DNA of 64,000 nucleotides from Trichobilharzia szidati (taxonomy: Eukaryota > Platyhelminthes > Trematoda > Strigeidida > Schistosomatidae). The translations under genes and the position numbers were made by a program. The notes below the pieces were generated by a model. That model had not been told where the DNA came from, did no database searches, and saw nothing but the letters and a program-made list of their open reading frames with translations. This document shows, in pieces, positions 45,241 to 56,800 of the stretch; the first letter of the stretch is position 1, and every line of letters starts with the position of its first letter. The stretch is from contig OX235275.1 in assembly GCA_944472155.2 (NCBI GenBank), positions 57,305,228 to 57,369,227 on the forward strand, given 5' to 3'.

Positions 45241-46122
45241 GAGTAAAGTGATGAAGTACTGCTGAAGGTCTATGTTCCATTTCGAAAATAAGCGAATGAC
45301 AACACTGTATAAATAAACACATACAAATCATTTTTATGTGAGGTTTCTGTGTAAGGAGGTACAACCTGAAGGAACGGTTGATGCCGTGAAACGAAGTAAT
45401 AGACATTTTCTGCAAAAATAAATGGTAGATTCATCACTGCTTTACATAGGCAGTATACAGTCAGTAACGTAAAATCTCCGATTGTGGATAGAAAGGAGGT
45501 ACTATCAAGAAAAGTAGTCACATTTGAATGTGCATGACTATATTTCTGGACACCTTATGGAACAAAGAGGAATGTGTATTTAAGGAGCGTAGAAGATTCT
45601 ATTATCATAAAGGGCAGTAAAACTCAGTTCCTTTGATTGCGAAATTTAGGTGTGTACACAAACTTGAAATATGCAGAGAATCATGAGAGTCGGATCCTAC
45701 GTTTCATTGGATTGTGTGCAGTGCTTATTTGGCAGCAAAATGCAACTAAGGGTTGAACGGGTAAAATAATGAGGAATAACTGAACGTCAAATAAATAAAT
45801 AAACAGCCTAGCAGCCTTCTGATGCTTATCGTATTTGAGGTTTTCGTTTCAACAACTATGTGTATAGCAGTTTTTGTCTTCCTCTAATACTGGTTATCAC
45901 ATGAATTCGCTGGATTTCCCCTGCAGTCAGATTCCCTAAATCATTTCTTAGACGATTTCTGTGTGAATATATTTCTTTATCGACAGTTTTTCCAAGTAAA
46001 TGAGGTAATGTACTTTCCTTTGACAGTATCTACTATTTTGGTAAGCTGTTAATGAAACACTTCACCTTGTATTTCAGTTTGAAATATATCGTTTTAGACA
46101 TTTACCTTCCAGTGTCGACTAG

Positions 46123-46305
46123 GTGCTACACTTCTTTGCCGAAGCCAATGATAAGATAGAAATTGAGTTCTTTGACTTTTGGTTTGATGTGTGCAGATTA
46201 CAAAATATCCCCGAACTAAGCAGAAACAGTTTTCCAGTTCTTTTTGGGATTTTCAGTGACTCTCCAACTGATGTTTGTTCAGGACGAAATCCACAGAAAA
46301 CTTAA
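46123..46305 (+). pseudogene. Conserved frame, possibly Penelope-like RT fragment (right arm)
   Basis: MLHFFAEANDKIEIEFFD, then FWFDVCRLQNIPELSRNSF. Mirror of 43464-43165, shortened by a frameshift. Confidence 0.35.
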
Positions 46306-46429
46306 TTCCTATTCCTATGATTCCCAAAATGTAAATGGCAGACGCAATAGAATCCTGAGCATTTGACTTACAAAATAAACGAAATATTCCCATATTGAGT
46401 AATAAAAAAAAGGCACAAACAGCGAGTAA

Positions 46430-47165
46430 AATTCTCTTTTTGACGATTCATTTTCATTAGCTGTACAATCGTAATTATATTAAACAAAGAGATCTTTAGA
46501 CCAATCAGATACTGATAAACTTTGTACCTCAATATCGTACAATGAGACCTTGGATACGCCATCTGTACATAGCTGAAGCATTAGCTATTCCAGATCTGAA
46601 ACTGTACCTCTGCATTCAAAAGCGATACATGCATTCTCTGGCCCTACCATGGCCAGAGTAAAGTTCTTTCTATAATTTTACTTCTTTCTTTTATTATGTA
46701 AATTCACTATTATTATTGTCATTATTAATATAATTATTACTGTTATTAATACTTTTATTGTCATTATTATTCCCATCATCCACATTTTATTACCACTCTA
46801 TTACTGTTAATTAATAACATTGTTTTTTATACAGATTTTATATAAAAACACGATCATCTTTCCACTAGTTCCTGTCCATTCTACACGAGCTTATGGATTA
46901 GTCATTATTTCACACTTAATACGTCATGAAATCTTCTGTCTCCTTCCTCACTTACAATTCGTCATCCCTTCTTACACCTTACATTATGTAATACAAGTTT
47001 CCAAGGACAAAGTTTACCAGTATCTGATTGGTCTAGAGATATCTTTGTTAATTATAATTAGGATTGTACAGCTCGTGAAAATAAATCGTCGAAAAGAAAA
47101 TTTTCTTCGCTGTTTGTCCCTTTTTCTTATGACTTACAAAATACATACTGTTCAGTGGTACATAA
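46430..47165. mobile_element. Penelope-like element 3' ends, in both orientations
   Basis: 46430-46520 is a reversed 3' UTR piece ('cgattcattttcattagctg'). 46525-46665 (+) gives 'QYRTMRPWIRHLYIAEAL', then 'AIPDLKLYLCIQKRYMHSL', the PLE C-terminus. 47020-47120 (+) repeats the UTR with 'cgtcgaaaagaaaattttct'. So one PLE 3' end has a second, inverted UTR fragment against it. No equivalent in the left arm. Confidence 0.6.
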
Positions 47166-47411
47166 TTTGACCTTTGTTAATGACAGAAATAATTCCTATT
47201 GAGGAACCATTTTCATTTCTGCCTAAGCTTTGAAAGTCACCAAACCTCACTAATCAGAGTTGCCAGAACTGGAGGCTCTATATCACTATGTCCTATGCAA
47301 TCATTTTGAATTGATGAAAGCAAGTGACAAGAAAATCTTAAGGGACGTTCTACCATAACAATTGTTTCTGTTAATACTCTTTTCAAAAAAGGAATCTTGA
47401 ATATTTTTAAT

Positions 47412-48830
47412 AATAATAATAGCTTTATTCGAAACAATATTTGTGGTAGAGGTATGGAATTTTCAGCGTGCATTACAATATTGCATCTAATTACCTCATA
47501 CATTTTTATAAGATTTTAAAAATAAGAAGCAACAACAACAAAAGAAAAAAAGAGAAATAAAAGAAATAAAAAAAGAACAGCATTGCATTCACATATTTAA
47601 ACAATGCACCACAGGATATGAAATATAAAATTAGTGTGTAATAGAATATGTGAGCAACAATATAAAAGTAACAAAGAAAGGAGAACAAAAGCTAATGGGA
47701 ACTATTTGTTAGAGTGCCGCAGTAAGTTGATCGTGTCATGCCTAACAGTTTTCTCATCACATAACAGCTGTGCCATATACGATATTGTGGAGTTTTTGTA
47801 CTTGGTAGTCCTGGCATATAGCCTCCTATAGTTGCTTCTAGTTCTACCAGATAAAATGCAAGGAGAGAGCTGCGTATAGAGAGAGTGTTCGGGGTCTGAC
47901 AATATAGAATTCGCTAGTTTCTTACATGAAATTATACGTCCATCCACAATGGTGTTGACCAGTTGGTTTAACGAAATCCCACTTCCCCTACTAACAGCTT
48001 TTAGTGTCCTACGCAGCGAAGCAAAGTCTTTCTTAAGTAATCCAGGGAAGATTAATGGGGAGCAGTAAAGAGGGATGGTTAGAATACAAGAATTGACAAA
48101 CTGAGAAAGCAAAGACTGCTTTATACCAGACAGCCTTAACTTCCTAACGTAGAACGTAGAGCGAAACGCCTTTCTAGTAACTAGCAAGATGTGAGAGGAC
48201 CGGGAAAGATCGGAGGAAATACTCAGTCCAAGGTACTTGACATTAGATGTAGTTTCAACCTCTATGCCGTCAATGATAGTGGGGCCATGTGAGCTAGCTA
48301 GTTGTTGTAGGTCACGTTTTCGTCTGAAAGTGAAATTTACTACCTGACATTTAGACGGATTTAGCTTAAGACCGTTTGAAGAGGACTACTGACTAATTTC
48401 CGACAGAAAGTTATTTCATTTGGAACAATCTGACTGAGAGTTGACAGGCATGGAGACAGAGAGGTCATCAGCATACTTGACAAAAGTGGCTACATCAGAA
48501 TGGGGCAAGTCATGTAAGAAAAAAGAAAACAGAAAAGGAGAAAGAACAGCACCTTGAGGAACATCAGCTAAAGTAAATGAGGTAGTGGAGGACTTTCCAT
48601 TGTAGACGGTGTACTGCTCCCTATCAGAAAAATAGGAATGCAACCACTTATTTGTCCAGCTCTCAGTCTGTGTTGCAGCAAGCTTACTTAACAAGAGAGA
48701 CCTAGGTACAGAGTCAAATGCAGATGTGTAATCAAGGAAGGCACACCGAACATATTTGGCTCCTCTATCTAAACTAGAGACTATATTATGATATAGAACA
48801 ACAGCGGCATCTAAGGTACTCCTACTATGT
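47412..48830 (-). pseudogene. CR1-like non-LTR retrotransposon, 3' half of RT ORF and 3' UTR
   Basis: Minus strand from 48830: 'TLDAAVVLYHNI', 'CAFLDYTSAFDSVPRSLL' (RT motif with FLDYTSAFD), then at 48694-48416 WLHSYFSDREQYTVYN, DVPQGAVLSPFLFSFFL and FVKYADDLSVSMPV (catalytic YADD). Next 'LKLNPSKCQVVNFTFRRK' and 'TSNVKYLGLSISSDLS', and at 48187-47702 the C-terminus with LVTRKAFRSTFYVRKLRL and IPLYCSPLIFPGLLKK, ending at LLRHSNK. At least one stop breaks the ORF near 48390. A 3' UTR and an (ATT)n tail close at about 47412. Clearly 5'-truncated. Absent from the left arm, where the site is continuous. Confidence 0.85.
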
Positions 48831-48834
48831 TAAT

Positions 48835-49190
48835 GGTATAATGGGATAATTTTCAAATTTTTAATTTATTCCTACACTTGATGTACCTGTTTATAGGATT
48901 GATGTTCATTAGATCTTATGAGAAATTGTGACCTCTATGTTTCACTAAGTCAGGTGGTGACTGTGTACACATGAATGTAATTTATTGGTATTACTGCACT
49001 ATCACGAAAACTGAAATAAATGAGAATCAACAGGTGAGTGAATACCAAACGCATCCGTTGGCACCATTTCCTGATACCTCTTGGTTCCAGAGCTGGTTGA
49101 GTTATGTTTTTGTGCGTGTATTACTGAAGGGCTTCAAACTATGTCACTAGTGACAAAGCTTCTTTCCTAATTGATATCGGTCCGGCAAGA
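48835..49190. other. Right-arm sequence, no gene recognised
   Basis: Reverse complement of about 40390-40740, including 'gtaccggc'-free AT-rich sequence and 'gtcaggtggtgactgtgtac'. No supportable feature. Confidence 0.45.
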
Positions 49191-49194
49191 TATC

Positions 49195-49580
49195 TACATT
49201 GGAATATGTATAACTTCAGGCAGTTAACCTGAGGTTCTGGTGGGAAGCCGTGACCAGTGGAATAAAGCAGGTTATGCACTGAGGCAATAACTCATTGAAG
49301 AAGACATTGCGAAGTGGTCACGCTGTGCTATGAATTGGCAGAGGTTAGAATTCATGGGCTGGCCATTGGATCGGGTCCTAGTGGCTTAATGGTATACGAG
49401 CTCGCTCGCCTAGTAACTAGAATATCCTAGGTTGAATCCCCTGTAGTGTGGCTTGGTACTGCTGAAGAGTCCCGAACTAGGACGAGAGCTGCCCAGTACT
49501 CCACTGCAGGTTCTGCTATGTTTCTCTAATTGCTGTCAGCTCATGATGAAATCCTCCAACCAATCAAACAAAATGTTCTA
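49195..49580 (+). mobile_element. tRNA-like SINE (family B)
   Basis: Leader 'gaggttctggtgggaagccg', promoter 'cctagtggcttaatggtata', B-box-like 'aggttgaatcccctg', tail 'gttctgctatgtttctctaa'. Mirrors 40385-40010. Confidence 0.75.
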
Positions 49581-49609
49581 CAAAACCAATACATGAGATA
49601 GAAGTTTGT

Positions 49610-49830
49610 ATGACAAAATTATTTATTTAATTATTAATTCGTGAAAAATTACAATTGAGTAGAAACAGAACATTATTGATAATTAGAAATATATTCACTC
49701 AAAACAATTCCAGTTTGTTTGTTAATTCACCGACTTATTCGCCATTTAAAATTGCATTTATTTGCCATTCGAATCAATTATCTTTCATTCTCATATAACC
49801 ACCACTAGGGAAAATGAAAATTCGAGAAAA
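49610..49830 (-). repeat. Downstream block of the duplicated MEG unit, copy 4
   Basis: Reverse complement of the 39730-39970 block, placed just past the stop of MEG copy 4 by the same distance as in copy 3. Confidence 0.6.
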
Positions 49831-50099
49831 ATTGATTAGAAGAGAAAGTGATCGGCAATACAATACTTGAGGTAGTCATATATATATATATATCGCATCA
49901 TAATCACAATCCACACGTATGCGAATAAACTGAGCTTCTTGTGATGATCACAGACCTGTGAAACTTTCGCGATGTAATTCCAGAAAGAAGAGAAAATACA
50001 TTCAGGCCTATGACTGCTATTTAATGCAGTTTTAGATTTCACCGTCGACTGATTGGACCGAATTTCTCTGTCTAAGGTTGACAAGTTGGCTTCTTGTGC

Positions 50100-50270
50100 A
50101 GATGCTATGACGATTTCTGGCCCAAGTGGTCTAGTAGATGAAGCTTAACGTTTGGAATTATGGTCAGTGGGAAAATCATCACTCACTGCAGAATGCACGT
50201 ACGTCCAGCTAGTAACGAATGTCAAATAGGACGACATGCGCCTCCTAGATTTCACTGCTAGTCACTATCC
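50100..50270 (+). mobile_element. SM-alpha-like SINE with degenerate hammerhead
   Basis: Head 'tggcccaagtggtctagtag' at about 50120, then 50195-50258 'gcacgtacgtccagctagta', 'acgaatgtcaaataggacga' and 'catgcgcctcctagatttca'. GAAA reads gaca, and the first core box is ctagtaacgaa. It lies past the 3' end of MEG copy 4. Confidence 0.65.
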
Positions 50271-50880
50271 ACCAAGTAAGACTACTAAGTGCTATGTAGT
50301 TTACATTAGCTAACAATTGAATTCATTTTATGTGCTTTGCCTAACTTGGGACTGGTCAGTTGAATACCTGTTGATATCTAATCATCACTATTCTACATGT
50401 TTAGGTTTCAGTGTAAAACTAAATAAGTTTTGTCATGCAGTATATACTACTGATTGTTTTTGAGTAGTTAAAAGTTAATGGCATAAATCAGTAGTGTTTG
50501 CTCGACAGACCAAATTGTTCTAAACCCGGGATAGCTGTTTTGGTCCCTTGAAGCGCCGCCTACCAGAGGTGTACCGGGTTAAATTTAAATAATTCAGAGG
50601 AAATCGTCTCACAACACTGAAATTCTGGCTAGTAATTTGGGTCAGTTCATAGGAGATTAGGCATCTTACATTTCTGCTGAAAGCGACCTAAAAACTAATA
50701 ATTTTGCGAAACCCAATGATATGTTTATGCCCCGGTCAAATAGAACAAAGTTGCTTGAAATAGAGGCATTCCTTTCATCCCCCTATCAGCTAATAATATC
50801 ACCCAGTTGCTCACAATGTAGCCAATGCAATGTGATTAGAACCCAGAACTCTATAGCAGTTATTTCAGTCTACGTTCGTA

Positions 50881-53800
50881 TTAATCAGTCATAAAGCCAG
50901 CGCACGTTTCATCTCTGCAAGCTGCGAAAATAACTAATGAATTTCAGGATAACAACAAATGAGCATAATATATTTGAAGCAATATAACTCAGATATTTTC
51001 AATTTGACTTACAACAGATCATTTAAAGTGCTGTAAATTGAATCATTGTACAGGTGATAAGGCATGTTATAAAGTCATATATGTAAGCATAAGAAGCCGA
51101 AATGCCGCAGTCATTTAATACTAGGAATGCTGCTATTGTTTCATTTTGGTCTTCTGCTCTAACTAAACTACATTTAAGTACTAATCCTTAAGGAATTTTA
51201 TGATTTGGAGAGGGAGACTGTTTACTGAATCCTGCCTGGATCATCGAGTCTACACCCAACACATGCAACAGAAGTGACTCAATGCAAATACCGCAGATAT
51301 GCATAGGAGATATTATTACCATCAGTCAGTCAAATCAGAGGAGGATAATAAATAATCTTAAAATCCTATTTCAATATCCGTATATCATAACATTCCAACA
51401 AGTTACTTATTTTGACTATAATAACATCTTATTTCCCATCTTATTGTCTTTTATTGATGACACTCATATTATTATTTCTGAATGTACAGTATCTTATATT
51501 GATTTTATCCAAATGTCTAATCATCAATTTCACTCATGTATACAAATGAAGTAAAAAGTTGTGTGAGTGACTTGATATGATTATGAGTGGCAACAGTTTG
51601 TGTCCGAAACGTGGTTATCACTTAATATTACTGTATAACAACACTGTGTGATTGATTAAAATAAAATCTTATCTATTATGGAGTTATACTCTACCACAGT
51701 GCCCAAGTTTTATACTTGTATTATTAAAACTAAGTTTTGTATTGTTAAACATTCATAATAAAGCTACCACATTTATTTTTCAGAAGGACGGTGAATGCTC
51801 TTCAGATTAGCTGTCATCTTTCCACTGGCTTCGGTGTAGAAAAGTGCAAATGACTAAATTGCGTCACATTAATACATCAATTGATGCAGGTCATCATAAG
51901 ACACCAACGATTATCAGTGGACCTGACCCAAACAGAGTGTTTACAACTACAGACCGTACGGGTGAAGATTTCTCAGCCAGCCAAGATAGGTAAGTTAAGA
52001 CTGTTGTTCCTTCCTTTGGAATTACTTTGTGGAATTAGAGTGCTTAGAGTAAGGAAGGAGATTTGAATTTTAACACATAGGTCGATAAAGAGTACTTCGA
52101 ACAGACTATCATGGATTTGTATAGGTATCAACTCTCTTCACAATATAATGAAGTCTAGATGACCGCTCAGAGTGGATGAGCAACACATGCAGCTTTGACA
52201 ATGCAGAGGGAAATTCAGATAGGTTAGACACTCGTTGGGGAGAAATCCAAGTTACACCACACGTCTAGATCTTGGATGGAGCTCGAATGGGTATCAAAGA
52301 GTTGTATGTAGATGTATGTAGGGTGACATGAAAGAAGACATGCCAATTGAAAATGAGAGTTTATGGATTATCGTGGTGCCAGGTGGCACACGCGAAGCTG
52401 AAGGGAGTTAAAAGTAGCATTTTCATTAACTTACCACAATGTCTTCATTATTTTACTTTTTGTGCAATAAACATTGGTAAGCTAAATAAACTAGGGATTC
52501 ACTGAAACAGCAGTAACATTGACAAGAAATATCGTTGGATGAAGGCATGGATATACTAATATAAGCAACTTATATTCGGTATAATATTCATTACTTAATG
52601 TCAGTGCATAACATTTCAGGAAAATTCATGCGAAGGTGGTAGGCAACTACACTAGAATGTATAACCGACATATAATACAATTAGTCAGATAAAAAGAACT
52701 TAAAAGACAAAGGTAGAATAGAAGCTCTCATTCGCTGACTTCCGACCAACATCACGAGAAATTAAAATTAGCAGAAACGAACATCGTGGAGCATATGTTC
52801 GACCAACCACTGGGAATTGCAGTTAGTAAACTAGAAAAGCTTGAAAAATCATCAGCTGTAGGTGGTAGTCTAGGCGCTATAGAATCAGGCCACAAAATTG
52901 TTTCTGACAATATCGAAATAATCCAGAAAAAGCATTTCAGAAATCACAAAGAACTTCTCACATCATCAGAAACACTTCATGTCATCAAATGGAATCCAGA
53001 TTGTCTGAATGGAGATTATAAACTTAAACAGAATTTGACCTAGTTACAACACCTCCAACGTCTCTCATGAAATGACAGAATCAACACGAATGTGATAAGC
53101 AAATTCATTATGTAAACACACGCTGCTTTGAAAATTTTTATACACTTATCAGATCCAACGGTCAACACCTGGTCAACCTGTCAAAGCAGAAATGACCCCC
53201 TGTTGAGGAACGATGATTAAGTTGTTATACATAAGCTGAGAATTTGTCAATTCTGGTTTAATAATGCTTTGATAAAGCTATTAGCAACAATAAATAGCGA
53301 AACGTCAGTAAAATCAATGATATCGTTTTGTTTTTCATTCATTCAAAAATACAAAAACCTTTATTACTGAGTTCAGCATGGAATCTCTGAGTCGTTAATA
53401 ATTCCTTTGATTTGTCATTATGCCCTACTGAGGAGTGCTTAGTGGCTTGAAACCTAGATCTAAGGTATCTAGCCAGTTCCATATGACAGTCCTCGGGTTA
53501 AAATACCACATCCCTTTACTTTGCTATAACATGGTTGCCGTTTAATCAAAACAAGGCTTCATAATACTTTGGTCAGAGACTTACTCGAACCAATCCCAGA
53601 TAGACCTTAAATCATAAAACGGTTTTCAATGAAAAATAGAAATAACGAATACTTTCATTCTTCACCTAACATAGTTATCCTATGATCAGGAAATACCCAA
53701 TTCAAAGACTGATCATTTCATAGCGTTTGTTGAAATATACATTTCAAAGCTCAATTGTATACAATATCGGCTGGCAAAATAATGCACCAGCTCCACAGAC

Positions 53801-56800
53801 TGCGTGGTAATCAAACAAAATACACCGAACATGGAATTCCGGTTATTCAAATGAAAATCTACCAAAAAGTACCGGTCTTCATAAACTGCAATGGGTGTTA
53901 AAAAATTAACTGATAAGTCTGAAAACTATTCATTCTATAACTCTCTATGTCACACTGCATTGCTAATCCATCGGTATAACACTTCTGAATACATGTGGGG
54001 AGATAAAGTTAGCTTCTAATGTTTCGCAAAAGCTTCCGTAAGTGGTTGCCATATTCTTCATGCATTTATTCCCCTTGATGAATCTGAATAAAGCAAAAGC
54101 AACAGTAGTTGGTGCAGAATAATGTGGTACCATTTTTGTTTATTTCGTTGGCTTCTAATTAGCTCTGCTGCTTACAGCCTAAATAAATTATGAGGTTTAT
54201 GCGCGAAAAAGTTTCAACATACTTGCAAATTGTATATGATGTCAGTTGACAGAAGGTTCCGCAATTAGTGAACAGTGCTCAGAAAATTGTGCTTATATAG
54301 TTTTTACACAGGCAGTTCAAGTTTAGACAAAATTAATGTATGCACACAATGATAAAGTAGTTACGTAATAAAGACGAGAGATTTGTAAGATTCTGAGTGA
54401 CTGATAAATTAGGTAACAGTGTAATGAGTTCAACTCAAATCATAGAAAGAAGAGGCAAGCAAAATACACTGTTTCACGTAGGTAAGGTTAAAGCCAAATA
54501 TTAGGTAATAAAATGAAACAAAGAGTAAAGACATCCAGTTACCAGGTGGACAAGGAAAGACTAATAACTGCCTCGTTCTGAACACATAAATCTGGTTTCA
54601 AGCGTTTGATAGAAATTGCTTAGGGAAACTTGAAAAGAATCGAGCTCCTTTGTCTATTGATAATTTCGCGATTTCCACCTCATGTCCCGTATCGAGAAGA
54701 CTTCCCGTAATAGCGCTATTATAAGAGTATGTTCCCTTAAAACGTAGGCTTTTCGGTACATGTTCAGAAAATCGGAGTTGTGTCGTTCTTTCTGTTATCT
54801 CAATGTAACTGCTCCTTCAGATACACGGAAATTTGTATACACAGTTGGAGTTGCTAACATGAGAAGGGTACCAGTCGACTTTTGACTGCACCAAAGATCA
54901 TGTTGTTCGATGGACGGGAACCAACTTAGCTACAGGATAGGCTCTGGCTAGTGATGTACTCAGTCTTCTGTTGACCATTGCTGCTCCTTCACCATTGTAG
55001 GCATACATTTATTTTCTTTAAACTGTGTAAAACTATTTAAGCGTAATTTTCTGAGCACTGTTCATTAATTGAGGAACCTTCTGTCAACTGACATCATCAA
55101 AAATTTGCAAGTGTGCTGAAAATTTTCTGTACATAAACCACATAATTTATTTAGACTGTAAGCAGCTGATGAGAAGCCCACTAAATAAACAATGATGGTA
55201 CCATCTTCTTATTCCGCAAAAACCACTGTTGTTCTTGCTTTATTCAGATTACCATATTCAAAGCCTAAATTCAATAATCGTTTCTAGTGAATTCAACTAG
55301 TTCAACAATTCGTAATCAATGAATCTCTCAAAGTATATCTCTTTCAGTCACATTCATTGATAAACTTGAATAACTTGAAAGTAACTGCAAATGGCCGACG
55401 TCTGAACTACAGTAGCTTCCATACCCTAAGCTAGTAGATGTGTTCGTTAAGAGGCAATACTAGACAGTAGAAAAGCTTTACTTCCAAAAAAACATCAGAG
55501 AATCCATGTAGTCATATTACGGAAAATGCAACACAATGGTACATAGGAAATATTAAAAAGACGGTTGCATGTTATTTTTAAGTTTTCCTTAACCCATATT
55601 TACACTACCATATTGTCATATCCGAACTTCCTGTCTATTTTGTCATTTTATTATTTCCTCATATTTAATCCCTTATTACATAAAGAACAATTCGTGACAT
55701 TAGTTATGATCCCATTAGACTTTGTTATCCAAACATCCTGTCTATTTCTGCTATTTCTACATTTGTAACCCCCAATTGCACAATATGTCAATCTTCTCAG
55801 TAATTATGATACTACTTTGTTTGAGTTTTATCCATCCCTCCCCTGTTTATTATGGCATTTTAATTCGTAATTGTAATTTTATTAATTTGACCCTTAACCG
55901 GAAATCGTTATGGAACTTTCCTACCCATTTATTATAAATACACGAATGTACATCCCAGTTGATGACTTCGTTGAAAATAAAATTTTCTTCGCTGCAACCG
56001 TCTTTTTAGTAGTCATATTAATAAATATTTAAAGAAAAATAAATATTCGAAAAGATTATTAGAGGATCACTTTCAGCATAGCAGAGGAAAGCGGGAGTAA
56101 ATTTCCTATCGAGAAAGTAACAACAAAGTTCAGTAAGTTAGGAATTACTAAAAATCAGATGAGAGAGATCATTGTCAGACTAATGAAAAGAGGCTCCAGT
56201 CTGATAATTCTTTATTAAACAACTTGTTCAATTGGACAGTTCAAACTGAAAGGAAGTACGACTCCACCAGCGTCCATGAAGTTACTTGAAGTGGAGTCTT
56301 ATAAGGCAGTAAATTAATTATTTCTTAATTAAGTGTACCACAGTTTTAAAATCAAACTGCGTACTTACTTGCTAGTTCGTGGTGAACTGTTAACTGGAAA
56401 GTTGAGCAGAAAATCAAATTGCATTAGAAGTTCAAAATGCAACGTGGAATAAGATGAAGCATTGAGCGCATCATTATACCATTAAAAAGCTGATACCAAA
56501 ATGCAACCTACTAATCAACGACATTGATTCAGTCAGGCATTCCATTTTTTTTGATAAGATGTTGTCACATCCCACTGTATCTATCGATTTTTTGAATGCA
56601 CGTGTGGTCACATATACACAAGGGGACACCGATTTCTGAAAGTAAAGGCTCCAGAGCATATTCCTAAATGGCTTCAGAAGCAAATAGAATCCCAAGAACT
56701 CATTAATGTTGAGAACAGGATACCTAGCTCCTCTATTGCGAAATATATTGTGCAGGTAGGACATAAAATTGACGTTAAAAGATCTTCCAAACCTATCTAT

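Noticed and set aside
56474..56764. 96-codon minus frame in the right arm
   Set aside because: Lies inside an intron of MEG copy 4; the left-arm counterpart is broken and no family features are visible.
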